From positions 1-34,046 of the forward strand of contig JBGSUE010000043.1 in the NCBI GenBank assembly GCA_041753515.1: a stretch of 34,046 nucleotides of DNA, read 5' to 3'. Shown in pieces: positions 8,422-16,513 of this stretch. Below the pieces are notes generated by a model, which was given only the letters and a program-made list of their open reading frames with translations, was not told the DNA's origin and made no database searches. The position numbers and the translations under genes were made by a program. This DNA comes from JBGSUE01 sp041753515. Its GTDB lineage: Bacteria > Patescibacteriota > Microgenomatia > UBA10105 > UBA927. The first letter of the stretch is position 1, and every line of letters begins with the position of its first letter.

Positions 8422-8814
8422 ATGGTACGATATTTGATCGCTGTTATAGTTTTCTTTGCCATCGATATGGTGTGGCTTGGTGTTGTAGCCAAAAATTTTT
8501 ATCAGAAGCAGATTGGATTTCTGATGACACCAGATGTGAAATGGTGGGCGGCACTCCTGTTCTATTTTCTCTTTATCGTGGGTCTTTTGGTATTTGTCAT
8601 CAATCCGGCTCTCGAGAAAAAATCAATCCAGCACGCTCTGGCTGCCGGAGCCCTTTTCGGTCTTGTCACGTATGCGACGTATGACCTGACGAATCTTGCA
8701 ACAATCAAAAACTGGCCGCTTCTGGTGACGGTTGTGGATCTCCTCTGGGGTGCGACGCTTTCAGCAGCAGTTGCAGTCATGAGTTTTTGGCTTATCAGAC
8801 GATTCGGCGTATGA
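8422..8814 (+). CDS. DUF2177 family membrane protein
   Basis: The product is 130 residues with four membrane helices. It matches DUF2177 (PF09945) in the N-terminal IDMVWLGVVAKNFYQKQIGFLM block (shown in part), in FALFYFLF-like helix 2, and in the GALFGLVTYATYDLTNLAT segment that is the family hallmark. The biochemical role is unknown. Across bacteria DUF2177 genes are often found with DUF1295 genes, sometimes near cyclopropane-fatty-acid synthase genes, suggesting lipid modification. Here the stop overlaps the ATG of the DUF1295 gene (ATGA), so the two are translationally coupled. No lipid methyltransferase is present in the window. Confidence 0.88.
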   Translation: MVRYLIAVIVFFAIDMVWLGVVAKNFYQKQIGFLMTPDVKWWAALLFYFLFIVGLLVFVINPALEKKSIQHALAAGALFGLVTYATYDLTNLATIKNWPLLVTVVDLLWGATLSAAVAVMSFWLIRRFGV

Positions 8815-9581
8815 CACTCCTTGAATTTGCTCTCTGCTTTATTCTTTTGTATAGTGCCGTTGGTTTTTTTCTGTCTCTGATTTTACGCCGTAATGATATT
8901 GCCGATGTGTTGTGGGGAGCAGGTTTTATCGTATTGTCGTGGACGACGTATTTTTTTTTCCAAAATGAAAGTCTGCGCGGTCTTGTCGCCTCTCTGCTTG
9001 TCACTGTTTGGGGCATGCGGTTAAGCAGTCATATCTTTTCGCGGATCAGGAATAAACCGGAAGATTTCCGGTATAAAGCATGGAGAGAGCAGTGGGGAAA
9101 GTGGTTTTTTATCCGATCATACCTGCAGATATATCTTCTGCAAACTATATTCATGTGTATTGTTGCCATGCCCGTTCTTTTTATCAATGCATACGATACA
9201 TCACGGCAATTACAGGGTTTGGATATTGCAGGCATTATTATCTGGTCGATAGGGTTTTATTTTGAAGCAGTCGGTGACTGGCAGCTATCAGCGCATATAA
9301 AAAATCCAAAAAATAAAGGGAAGCTGATGACTGAAGGGTTGTGGCAGTATACCCGCCACCCCAATTATTTTGGGGAAGTGGTACAGTGGTGGGGGATATT
9401 TTTGATATCTCTCAGTGTATCCGGCGGGTGGATGAGTGTTATCGGTCCAGCTCTTATTTCATATCTTATTGTTTTTGTATCGGGTGTTCCGATGCTTGAA
9501 AAAAAGTATGCGGGACGCCCTGATTTTGAAGAGTATAAAAAGAAAACGAGTGTGTTTTTCCCTCAGTTACCCAAAACATGA
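8811..9581 (+). CDS. DUF1295 family (steroid 5-alpha-reductase-like) membrane protein
   Basis: The 256-residue polytopic protein is of the DUF1295 family (PF06966), related to 3-oxo-5-alpha-steroid 4-dehydrogenases and isoprenylcysteine methyltransferase-type folds. The C-terminal signature is clear: GLWQYTRHPNYFGEVVQWWGIFLI, followed by GVPMLEKKYAGRPDFEEYKKKTSVFFP (shown as the family end motif, in pieces). I start at 8811 (MTLLEF) because this makes a 4-bp ATGA overlap with the upstream stop; the earlier in-frame ATG at 8787 would lie well inside the preceding gene. It probably modifies a lipid or quinone-type substrate in the membrane; the cofactor is not evident. Confidence 0.88.
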   Translation: MTLLEFALCFILLYSAVGFFLSLILRRNDIADVLWGAGFIVLSWTTYFFFQNESLRGLVASLLVTVWGMRLSSHIFSRIRNKPEDFRYKAWREQWGKWFFIRSYLQIYLLQTIFMCIVAMPVLFINAYDTSRQLQGLDIAGIIIWSIGFYFEAVGDWQLSAHIKNPKNKGKLMTEGLWQYTRHPNYFGEVVQWWGIFLISLSVSGGWMSVIGPALISYLIVFVSGVPMLEKKYAGRPDFEEYKKKTSVFFPQLPKT

Positions 9582-10087
9582 AGCCAGTTGTTGTGGAAGT
9601 ACACGACCGGATGCAATCAGGATACCGGTACATACTCAGTGAGCCGGCGGGTAAGAATTTTGATCCTGTATTTCAACCGGAGCTGACACCGAAACAGATG
9701 CTGAACCTTGGAGTATTCGGCGGGAAATATGTAACGGATTGCCGGGAGGAATTCCCATCTGATTGGTTTGCCCGCGCAAAATTATCACCTGACAGGTATG
9801 ACAAAAACCTGAATTTTTTTGGGGTGAGGGCAAGTCAGCCACTGTCAGAGTGGAGGAAAAAAGGATGGATCTATCATGAGGATCCCCGCGGATGGTTCCA
9901 GTGGTATTGCAGATATTATATGGGCAGACGGATCCCGGATGAAGATAGACGCCAGATTTTACGGTGGAAAGCGATACAAAGGCATGTTGCACAGCTGAAA
10001 ACTCATTGCCGTCCAAAGGACCTGGACTGCCGGAAGGGTCAACGGCAAGCACTCCTTCACTGGGCAATCGACGGCAGGAAAATATAG
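9578..10087 (+). CDS. Conserved hypothetical protein of the DUF1295 gene cluster
   Basis: The product is 169 residues, soluble, and rich in Trp, Arg and Asp. Its blocks include LTPKQMLNLGVFGGKYVTDC, the NFFGVRASQPLSEWRKKGWI region, DPRGWFQWYCRYYMGRRIP and a final CRKGQRQALLHWAIDGRKI. I recall this as a widely distributed uncharacterised family, but I cannot name a domain. It starts inside the DUF1295 stop codon (ATGA overlap), making a three-gene operon with 8422 and 8811. The many conserved charged and aromatic residues look like those of an enzyme or nucleic-acid-binding protein; neither can be decided here. Confidence 0.75.
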   Translation: MKPVVVEVHDRMQSGYRYILSEPAGKNFDPVFQPELTPKQMLNLGVFGGKYVTDCREEFPSDWFARAKLSPDRYDKNLNFFGVRASQPLSEWRKKGWIYHEDPRGWFQWYCRYYMGRRIPDEDRRQILRWKAIQRHVAQLKTHCRPKDLDCRKGQRQALLHWAIDGRKI

Positions 10088-10093
10088 TATACT
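10088..10093 (+). promoter_or_regulatory. -10 box, predicted leaderless start
   Basis: TATACT lies 7 nt before the ATG at 10101, immediately after the stop of the preceding gene. No Shine-Dalgarno site and no clear -35 is seen. Confidence 0.45.
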
Positions 10094-10100
10094 CATATAT

Positions 10101-11180
10101 ATGGTATATAAAAATATCCTGATATCACTGTTCATAGCTGTGCTTCTTTTTTGTTCTCCAACAGGCGTTCGGGCATTTGAAGACAGAAGCGGAGATGCTG
10201 TGCGCATCCGTGAGGATGAGATAATCGACGGCTCTCTGTTTCTTTCAGGAAACCGGATAACAGTAGAGGGGACAATCAATGGAGACCTGTATTGCGCCGG
10301 GCAGACGGTTGATATTACGGGTGTCGTTCTCGGGGACGTGATGTGTGCCGGGCAGAATGTGGATATCGCCGGAATAATTGAAGGGGATCTTCGGGTTGCC
10401 GGCCAGAATGTGACAGTCGGTTCGGATATTGCCGGTTCCGTGACATCATTTGCACAAATATTGAATGTGGGAGGAACAGTCGGCGGGGATATGCTTGCCG
10501 GTGCTCAAACATTGACACTTCATGGTTTAGTTGAGCGTGACGTACGGGTTTATTCCCAATCATTGACAGTAAAAAACACCACGAAAATCGGTCGTGATCT
10601 TCTTTACACAAGCGAAGAAACAGCGGTTATCGAAGACGGATCCGTCATTTCCGGAAAATCCGAACAGGTCCAGCCGGATCAGAATATTTTAGAGGATAAA
10701 CAGAAACCGGCCATGCAGTGGCCGCGCGCTGCCGGATTTGTATCCAAAATCCTGTTTTCTTTTATCATCACCTATCTCGCAGCACGGTATGGGGGGAAGC
10801 GTTTGGAACATGCGGTTGACGTCATGAAAAACCGGTGGCTGACAACATCCCTTTCGGGATTTCTGGTATTAATTGGTATTCCGATCGTGATGCTTCTTCT
10901 GGCCATGACCATTATCGGCATCCCGTTTGCGCTTTTCATTCTTCCACTGTATATCCTTGGCATCATGATTTCCAAGTCTCTTGCCGCAATACTCACCGGC
11001 CGGTTCATCATGCACACTTATGTAAAAGGCAAAAACAAATCGTCATTGCCTTTGATCACGCTGACAGGCGTTGTCGTTCTGGAACTTCTCTTCGCGATTC
11101 CATTCATCGGCCCGTTTGCATCCCTCCTCATCACTCTCTGGAGTCTCGGCGGGGTGTATTATTTTTTCAAAAATTCATAA
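10101..11180 (+). CDS. Bactofilin-like polymer-forming domain with C-terminal membrane region
   Basis: The product is 359 residues. A signal peptide or anchor (ILISLFIAVLLFCSPTGVRA) is followed by a beta-helix of repeating turns (about residues 40-185). These turns read GTINGDLYCAGQTVDI, GVVLGDVMCAGQNVDI and GIIEGDLRVAGQNVTV, the bactofilin-type pattern. After a linker come four to five membrane helices (~215-355). Unlike cytoskeletal bactofilins, the repeat domain is predicted outside the membrane, as in other polymer-forming-domain proteins with a C-terminal integral region. It may scaffold envelope components. The MazG-like gene begins 1 nt after its stop. Confidence 0.8.
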   Translation: MVYKNILISLFIAVLLFCSPTGVRAFEDRSGDAVRIREDEIIDGSLFLSGNRITVEGTINGDLYCAGQTVDITGVVLGDVMCAGQNVDIAGIIEGDLRVAGQNVTVGSDIAGSVTSFAQILNVGGTVGGDMLAGAQTLTLHGLVERDVRVYSQSLTVKNTTKIGRDLLYTSEETAVIEDGSVISGKSEQVQPDQNILEDKQKPAMQWPRAAGFVSKILFSFIITYLAARYGGKRLEHAVDVMKNRWLTTSLSGFLVLIGIPIVMLLLAMTIIGIPFALFILPLYILGIMISKSLAAILTGRFIMHTYVKGKNKSSLPLITLTGVVVLELLFAIPFIGPFASLLITLWSLGGVYYFFKNS

Positions 11181-11181
11181 G

Positions 11182-11514
11182 ATGAAAAAGCAATCATTTG
11201 CCACACCGTTTGGGGATTATATCAGCGAATTGGACCGGATTGATAATGATGTAAAAACATCATCTGAGTACGGGTCTTTTCTGATACTGACACTCGTGGA
11301 GGAAGTCGGTGAAATGGCCCGTGCTTACCTGGCTAAACACGGACGGAAAGGCACGAATATAGCAGCACAGAACGACGAAACATATGAGCAGGAACTGGGG
11401 GATATTCTGGTTGCAATCCTGCGGTTTGCCAGGATCAAGGATATCAATCTTCATGAGCGCGTGATGTATACACTCAAAAAAATCGAAAAACGCCAGAAGA
11501 CGCCCAAAACGTAA
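11182..11514 (+). CDS. MazG-like nucleotide pyrophosphohydrolase
   Basis: The product is 110 residues. It carries the metal-binding motifs of the all-alpha NTP pyrophosphatase superfamily: EEVGEMARA (E-E-x-x-E) and, further on, YEQELGDILVAILRFA (E-x-x-D). It should hydrolyse nucleoside triphosphates, perhaps damaged ones, to monophosphate and pyrophosphate. I start at 11182 (MKKQSF), one nucleotide after the bactofilin-like stop; the frame is open upstream but that part lies within the preceding gene. A P-type ATPase gene begins 6 nt after its stop, so the three may form one transcript. Confidence 0.8.
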   Translation: MKKQSFATPFGDYISELDRIDNDVKTSSEYGSFLILTLVEEVGEMARAYLAKHGRKGTNIAAQNDETYEQELGDILVAILRFARIKDINLHERVMYTLKKIEKRQKTPKT

Positions 11515-11520
11515 ATACGT

Positions 11521-14034
11521 ATGTCTGCCCTAAAAAATTTGTCCGGTGTTCCCATGCATGACGTTTTTCGTACGTTTGAAACGAGTGAGCGCGGATTGCC
11601 GGAAGATGAGGTAAAAAAACGGCTGATGCAGTATGGGGAAAACTCCGTCGGATCGCTGGAACATTCAACGTGGGATTTATTCGTGCGCCAACTGCGTTCT
11701 CCGTTTATTTACCTCCTGCTGTTTGCGACCGCCGTCAGTATTTTTTTGGGAGAAGCAGCCGATGCGATGTTTATCCTCCTGTTCGTCGTCATCAATATTG
11801 TCCTTGGGTTTATCCAGGAGTACCGGTCGGAAAGTGCAGTACGGATGCTCAAGTCGTACCTATCCCATACCACCACCGTCCTGCGGGATGGGATTGAAAA
11901 AGACATTGAAACGCGCAGGATTGTTCCAGGTGATATCGTCGTATTGACCCCCGGTGATGTGTTGGGTGCTGATGTCCGGCTGGTGAAAGTCGAGTCGCTT
12001 ATCATGGATGAATCCACACTGACCGGTGAATCGGTACATGTTTCCAAAATCGCGCGGAGTAATGATACGGATCGTACTGAAGGGACATATGCAGACATTG
12101 GGTATAGCGGAACTGCCGTTTTATCCGGCAAGGGTGTGGGAGTGGTTGTCGCGACCGGCACGTCGACAGCATTCGGAAAAATCAGCAGCCTGACGGTTTC
12201 GTCTACCCATCAGAGTATTTTCGAAAATAATATGGCTCGATTCAGCGGTTTTATCCTGAAATTAGTCATAGGATCCCTCTTCTTTGTATTCTCGTTCAAT
12301 ATGATCATTAAAGGGGATTCTTTTGATTTTATCCGCTATACGCTTTTTTCCATTGCGCTTGCCGTTAGCGTGATACCCGAGGCGCTTCCGCTTGTGATGA
12401 CATTTTCGTTTTCCCGTGGCGCCCAGCGGCTTGCCAAACGTAAAGTAGTTGTGAAGCGACTTTCGGCAATTGAAGATTTGGGGAGTCTGGAAGTGTTGTG
12501 TACGGATAAGACCGGGACCCTGACGGAAAATAAACTGACGGTCACGGAGATGTACGGAGACGCCATTATTTCCTGGGCATGCGCTGCATCATATCCCGGC
12601 AGTCGCCAGGGGCGGGAACCTTTTGATGACGCACTGGAAACGTACCATACGGGTCACGGAAAGCAATTGGAGCCGTACATGAAGATTATCGATCACCTTC
12701 CCTTTAATCCGATTACACGTATGAGCACATCGTTGGTCGAAACTGAAGGAAAACGCTACTGTGTCTCCCGGGGTGCTGCGGATTATATCGCAGATTTGCC
12801 CGGCATATCCCAACCAGAGAAAAAGAAATTGCTGGATTGGGAGCATGATCAGAGCTTACATGGTACGCGGGTTCTTGCAGTCGCAGTCACCCGTGTTCAT
12901 GGCAAGGCGACTCGTGTGATTGAATACGAGGGGTTGAAATATTCCGTTGCAGGAGCAGTGTCATTTGAGGATCCTATTAAGGCAACAACAATCGATGCGG
13001 TACGTCTTGCACGGCAGATGGGTGTGGCGATTAAAATATTAACCGGAGATTCCCGCGATGTTGCCATGAGTGTGGGAAAAAAGATCGGGCTTGTGGCACA
13101 TGCCGATGACGTGGTGAGTGGGCAGGATCTGGACAGTGCGGATCACCACACGCTGGTTATGTTGATAAAAAAATCAACAGTCTTTGCGAGAGTTAATCCG
13201 GAACAAAAATTTAAAATTATCTCCGTATTGAAGGAGTACTATGACACCGGATTTCTGGGTGAAGGGATCAATGATGCACCGCCTTTGAAGGCGGCTCATG
13301 TAGCTCTCACCGTGCCGTCGGCATCCGATATTTCCAAAGACGTTGCCGATATTGTCCTTCTGGATAAAGATCTGAAAGTCATTGTTGAAGGAATCAGGAT
13401 CGGGCGTGAAATTGTTGCCAATACACGAAAATATATCATTACCACGCTTGCATCCAATTTCGGTAATTATTTTGCCGTTGCCGTATCAACTCTTTTCATA
13501 CCGTATTTGCCGATGCTGCCGGTGCAGATACTACTTTTAAATCTCCTGTCCGATTTTCCCATGATCGCCATTGCAACGGATACGGTGCCCATCCGTTCGA
13601 TTGCCCGTCCGCAGCATTTTGATCTTAAAGAAATCGTATCCGTTTCGACCGTTTTGGGAATTGTGAGCAGTTTTTATGATTTCCTTATTTTTGCACTATT
13701 TTTCCATGCACAGCCGGCAATCTTGCAGACCGCATGGTTTATTGAATCGAACCTTACGGAATTGCTTCTCATATACAGTGTCCGCACACGCAGATGGATT
13801 TTTTCTTCAGGATTACCGTCACGGCCGATTATCATTATGAGTGTCTGCGCAATTATCATGACTATTGCAGTACCACTTGTGGGAGTGGGGAGGGATATAT
13901 TTCAATTTGCTGCACTTGATGCAGAAACACTTGCACACGTAGCCCTCATCGTGCTCATGTATCTGGTATCCACGGAAATCGTGAAGGTGGGGTATTTCCG
14001 TCTCCTCATGCGCGATGAGCATTCACACCGGTAA
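11521..14034 (+). CDS. P-type cation-transporting ATPase (P2/P3-like)
   Basis: The 837-residue protein has the full P-type layout. A Cation_ATPase_N segment is followed by membrane helices M1-M2, an actuator domain with LTGES, M3-M4 with PEALPLV, phosphorylation site DKTGTLT (Asp329), an N-domain, a P-domain with TGDSRDVA, and four to six C-terminal helices. Deviations from consensus are seen: the hinge motif reads GEGINDAPPLK instead of GDGxNDxPALK, and the nucleotide-site KGA is RGA. Substrate could be Mg2+, Ca2+, H+ or Na+; the PEALP motif points towards Mg2+/H+ types, weakly. The reading frame is intact. It follows the MazG-like gene by 6 nt. Confidence 0.9.
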   Translation: MSALKNLSGVPMHDVFRTFETSERGLPEDEVKKRLMQYGENSVGSLEHSTWDLFVRQLRSPFIYLLLFATAVSIFLGEAADAMFILLFVVINIVLGFIQEYRSESAVRMLKSYLSHTTTVLRDGIEKDIETRRIVPGDIVVLTPGDVLGADVRLVKVESLIMDESTLTGESVHVSKIARSNDTDRTEGTYADIGYSGTAVLSGKGVGVVVATGTSTAFGKISSLTVSSTHQSIFENNMARFSGFILKLVIGSLFFVFSFNMIIKGDSFDFIRYTLFSIALAVSVIPEALPLVMTFSFSRGAQRLAKRKVVVKRLSAIEDLGSLEVLCTDKTGTLTENKLTVTEMYGDAIISWACAASYPGSRQGREPFDDALETYHTGHGKQLEPYMKIIDHLPFNPITRMSTSLVETEGKRYCVSRGAADYIADLPGISQPEKKKLLDWEHDQSLHGTRVLAVAVTRVHGKATRVIEYEGLKYSVAGAVSFEDPIKATTIDAVRLARQMGVAIKILTGDSRDVAMSVGKKIGLVAHADDVVSGQDLDSADHHTLVMLIKKSTVFARVNPEQKFKIISVLKEYYDTGFLGEGINDAPPLKAAHVALTVPSASDISKDVADIVLLDKDLKVIVEGIRIGREIVANTRKYIITTLASNFGNYFAVAVSTLFIPYLPMLPVQILLLNLLSDFPMIAIATDTVPIRSIARPQHFDLKEIVSVSTVLGIVSSFYDFLIFALFFHAQPAILQTAWFIESNLTELLLIYSVRTRRWIFSSGLPSRPIIIMSVCAIIMTIAVPLVGVGRDIFQFAALDAETLAHVALIVLMYLVSTEIVKVGYFRLLMRDEHSHR

Positions 14035-14045
14035 TCACTCTATGG

Positions 14046-14051
14046 TATTAT
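14046..14051 (+). promoter_or_regulatory. Extended -10 box, predicted leaderless start
   Basis: TGGTATTAT (TG-N-TATTAT) ends 8 nt before the ATG at 14060. There is no Shine-Dalgarno site. Confidence 0.45.
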
Positions 14052-14059
14052 TATAACCT

Positions 14060-14746
14060 ATGCAATACATTCAATCGTTCATCGATATCATCCTGCATCT
14101 TGATGTCCATTTGACTGAATTGGTCACTCAATACGGTGTATTAACATATGCGATACTCTTCGGAATTATTTTTGCCGAAACGGGTTTGGTTGTTACTCCG
14201 TTTTTACCCGGTGATTCGCTTCTGTTTGCATCAGGAGCCATTGCGGCTCTTGGATCTCTCAATATTTGGCTGATTGTCGCTCTTCTTATTGTGGCGGCTG
14301 TCGGAGGGGATACCGCCAATTACTGGATCGGACATTTTTTCGGGCGTAAAATAGTCGACAATCCCAAGATAAAATTCATTAACCAGGAGCATATCGACAA
14401 AACGGAACAGTTTTTTAAAAAACACGGCGGTAAAACAATTATTCTCGCCAGGTTTGTGCCGATTGTGCGTACGTTTGCACCGTTTGTCGCCGGTATAGGC
14501 AGTATGCATTACCGGACATTTATTTTTTATAATATTTTAGGAGGATCCTTGTGGGTGAGCGTCTTTACATTAGCCGGGTATTATTTCGGAAACCTTGATT
14601 TTGTGAAACATAATTTTCACTATGTGATTTTTGCGATTATCGGCCTATCGCTCGTGCCGGTCGTGTATGAATTCTGGCAAAACAAAAAGCATCCGGATGT
14701 CCCCGGAGTCTCCGTAACCAAACTCGAAGAGTTCGTGAACGAGTAA
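14060..14746 (+). CDS. DedA family membrane protein
   Basis: The 228-residue member of the SNARE-associated/DedA family (PF09335) shows the hallmark GVVTPFLPGDSLLF-type segment, here GLVVTPFLPGDSLLFASGA. It continues with GGDTANYWIGHFFGRKI, the GGKTIILARFVPIVRTFAPFVAGIG block containing the conserved F/G-R-x-x-P-x-x-R, and NILGGSLWV. These proteins are polyprenyl-phosphate or phospholipid flippases/scramblases, consistent with recycling of undecaprenyl phosphate in the envelope. It is convergent with the next gene, with only 5 bp between stops and no terminator hairpin. Confidence 0.92.
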   Translation: MQYIQSFIDIILHLDVHLTELVTQYGVLTYAILFGIIFAETGLVVTPFLPGDSLLFASGAIAALGSLNIWLIVALLIVAAVGGDTANYWIGHFFGRKIVDNPKIKFINQEHIDKTEQFFKKHGGKTIILARFVPIVRTFAPFVAGIGSMHYRTFIFYNILGGSLWVSVFTLAGYYFGNLDFVKHNFHYVIFAIIGLSLVPVVYEFWQNKKHPDVPGVSVTKLEEFVNE

Positions 14747-14751
14747 TCAGT

Positions 14752-15183
14752 TTATTTGACGCGCATTTTTTCGATTGCCATCATGACAGTGCCCTGGACT
14801 GTGTCCAATACCAGCGCCAAGACAAGAATTGCCACGATTGATGAAATCCCGAGTCCCATTTCCTGCGAAAAACGCGATATGATCCACAGCATGACGGCAT
14901 TCTCGACAAAATAGAGTGCCATCCATTCCCGGCTGGTAAACATGCGTTTTTCCCGGGCTTCGTACCCGCGGACAAACGGTATGGTGAATGTGTTGACGAG
15001 TGAGAGCGTTCCCATACTGTGAAATACAGCCCAAAGGGAAGACAGCGCGTGCGTACCCAAGACTACTGCCGATGGAAACAGGGTTGCCGCTATAGTTATG
15101 ACCAAACTGTTGACGATAAACAGCAGGGTGTATGATACGACCATCATCATGCCGGACCGGTCCGGTTGAGATACTTTTGCCAT
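14752..15183 (-). CDS. Small polytopic membrane protein of unknown function
   Basis: The product is 143 residues with four predicted membrane helices: VVSYTLLFIVNSLVITIAATLF, a region around SAVVLGTHALSSLWAVFHSMG, WMALYFVENAVMLWIISRF, and a C-terminal helix from SIVAILVLALVLDTVQGTVM. I do not recognise a named family. The start at ATG 15183 is set by a perfect AGGAGG Shine-Dalgarno site (15194-15189, 5-nt spacing); an in-frame GTG at 15189 lies inside that site. The gene follows the EamA-flavokinase fusion by about 20 nt, so it may share its transcript. A TATAAT overlapping the upstream stop (15207-15202) could also give it its own promoter. Confidence 0.7.
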   Translation of the reverse strand: MAKVSQPDRSGMMMVVSYTLLFIVNSLVITIAATLFPSAVVLGTHALSSLWAVFHSMGTLSLVNTFTIPFVRGYEAREKRMFTSREWMALYFVENAVMLWIISRFSQEMGLGISSIVAILVLALVLDTVQGTVMMAIEKMRVK

Positions 15184-15202
15184 AGTCACCTCCTTTCCAT
15201 TA

Positions 15203-16474
15203 TTATATATTCATCATTTGTATTTTTTCCAGATCATCGTCCATTGTTCTTTTCAGCTCTTCTTTGCTGTGGAAAAATAACGTCGGCCGGATGAATTTTT
15301 TCAGGCAGATGGTTGCTGTTGAACCATAGATATTTTTATCAAAATCCAGAATGTGTGCTTCCAATTGGGGACGTTTTTCACCGAATACCAAGCGTGGGCC
15401 CCAGTGGATGAGCGCCTGATATGTTTTTTTACCGATAATACATGTTCCGGCATAGACTCCGTACGGAACGGATATCTGGTGTGATGTGCTGATGTTCGCC
15501 GTGGGAAATCCGAGTTTTTTTCCGTCTCCCGATCCGCGAACCACAATGCCGGTGAGCATTGCGGGATATGATGTTGCATACCGGATAGTAATAACGGAAA
15601 CAGCAATCACAAGAAGTGCAATTCCGACGAACTGCGGAAGAGTGAGTATTTGTGCCGATCCGTAGGGGTTGAGCGGGGTAAGGCCGATGATGAGTGATAG
15701 AAGGGGGAATGATAACTCGGAGAGTGTTGATATTTTGGCTTCGGTATTGGCAAGACCTTTGTAGTACAGGATGAGAGCGCCAGCGCCGGTCGACAGGGCA
15801 ATCATGATAAACCGTAAGAGATGGGGTGCTGATAGGTGCTGCAGTGAAAACTGTTCTCCCGACATAGTGACTACGATAAAACTTATGGGGATGGCAAGGA
15901 GAAATCTGATACCTGTTGATTCAACAGGCGTCAGTTTGCCTAATATATATTTTGAAAGAATAGTCCCTGTGCCCCAGCAGAGTGTTGCACCAAGTGAGAA
16001 AAGAACAACGGAAAGTTTTCCTGCATCGACTGTATAGATTGTAGTACCGAAACTCATAAGATAGCTTCCCATCAGAGCAAGCGGGGTAAAAATAAGATAG
16101 TTGCGCGTCATTTTCTCTTTGAGAAAAAGGATTGATAAAAAAATGACAAATAACGGCTGGGTTTTTTGCAGGAGTAGCGGCGTGATGAAATCGCCGGTTG
16201 AAAAACTATCCGACAGGGCTTTCGTAAAAAAAACGGTACCAAGAACACTGCTCACTGCCGTCATGAGAAAAATGATAACCCAATCGAAAGAGGTTAATTT
16301 CCGATAAAAATATCTGGCACGGAAGAAGACGGGACTGAAAACAATAATACCCGCCACATGTTCGAGAAAGACTATTGCGGCAGGAGAAAGGCTCCGGGTG
16401 AGCGGAGTACGGATAAGAGCATCAACTGCCCAGAGGCTTGCCGCCAGCATGATGATAAACGGCCCGGTATTCAT
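15203..16474 (-). CDS. EamA/DMT transporter fused to a riboflavin kinase domain
   Basis: The product is 423 residues in one uninterrupted frame. Residues 1-300 are a ten-helix drug/metabolite transporter with two EamA repeats (AASLWAVDALIRTPL and FSLGATLCWGTGTILSKYI open the repeats). Residues 306-423 match the flavokinase fold of the RibF C-terminus. GIVVRGSGDGKKLGFPTANI is the G-x(3)-G-x(3)-G-x-PTAN nucleotide/Mg site (Thr325, Asn327). PYGVYAG follows, and LEAHILDFDKNIYG contains the catalytic Glu372. FMN adenylyltransferase is absent. Some DMT proteins (RibN) import riboflavin, so the protein may import riboflavin and trap it as FMN. That coupling is inferred. An unusual point is IHWGPRLVFG in place of the common NIG-x-x-PTF. 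A leaderless-type -10 box lies upstream. Confidence 0.85.
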   Translation of the reverse strand: MNTGPFIIMLAASLWAVDALIRTPLTRSLSPAAIVFLEHVAGIIVFSPVFFRARYFYRKLTSFDWVIIFLMTAVSSVLGTVFFTKALSDSFSTGDFITPLLLQKTQPLFVIFLSILFLKEKMTRNYLIFTPLALMGSYLMSFGTTIYTVDAGKLSVVLFSLGATLCWGTGTILSKYILGKLTPVESTGIRFLLAIPISFIVVTMSGEQFSLQHLSAPHLLRFIMIALSTGAGALILYYKGLANTEAKISTLSELSFPLLSLIIGLTPLNPYGSAQILTLPQFVGIALLVIAVSVITIRYATSYPAMLTGIVVRGSGDGKKLGFPTANISTSHQISVPYGVYAGTCIIGKKTYQALIHWGPRLVFGEKRPQLEAHILDFDKNIYGSTATICLKKFIRPTLFFHSKEELKRTMDDDLEKIQMMNI

Positions 16475-16481
16475 ACGGTCT

Positions 16482-16487
16482 ATTGTA
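16482..16487 (-). promoter_or_regulatory. -10 box, predicted leaderless start of the EamA-flavokinase gene
   Basis: TACAAT on the minus strand (16487-16482) lies 7 nt before the ATG at 16474. No Shine-Dalgarno site and no RFN/FMN riboswitch is seen: only 39 bp separate this ATG from the stop of the gene upstream. Confidence 0.4.
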
Positions 16488-16513
16488 TATTACGGAAAGA
16501 TACATATGCGAAT

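Noticed and set aside
15203..16513. FMN (RFN) riboswitch before the EamA-flavokinase gene
   Set aside because: Only 39 bp separate it from the upstream gene and the predicted start is leaderless, so there is no room for the element.
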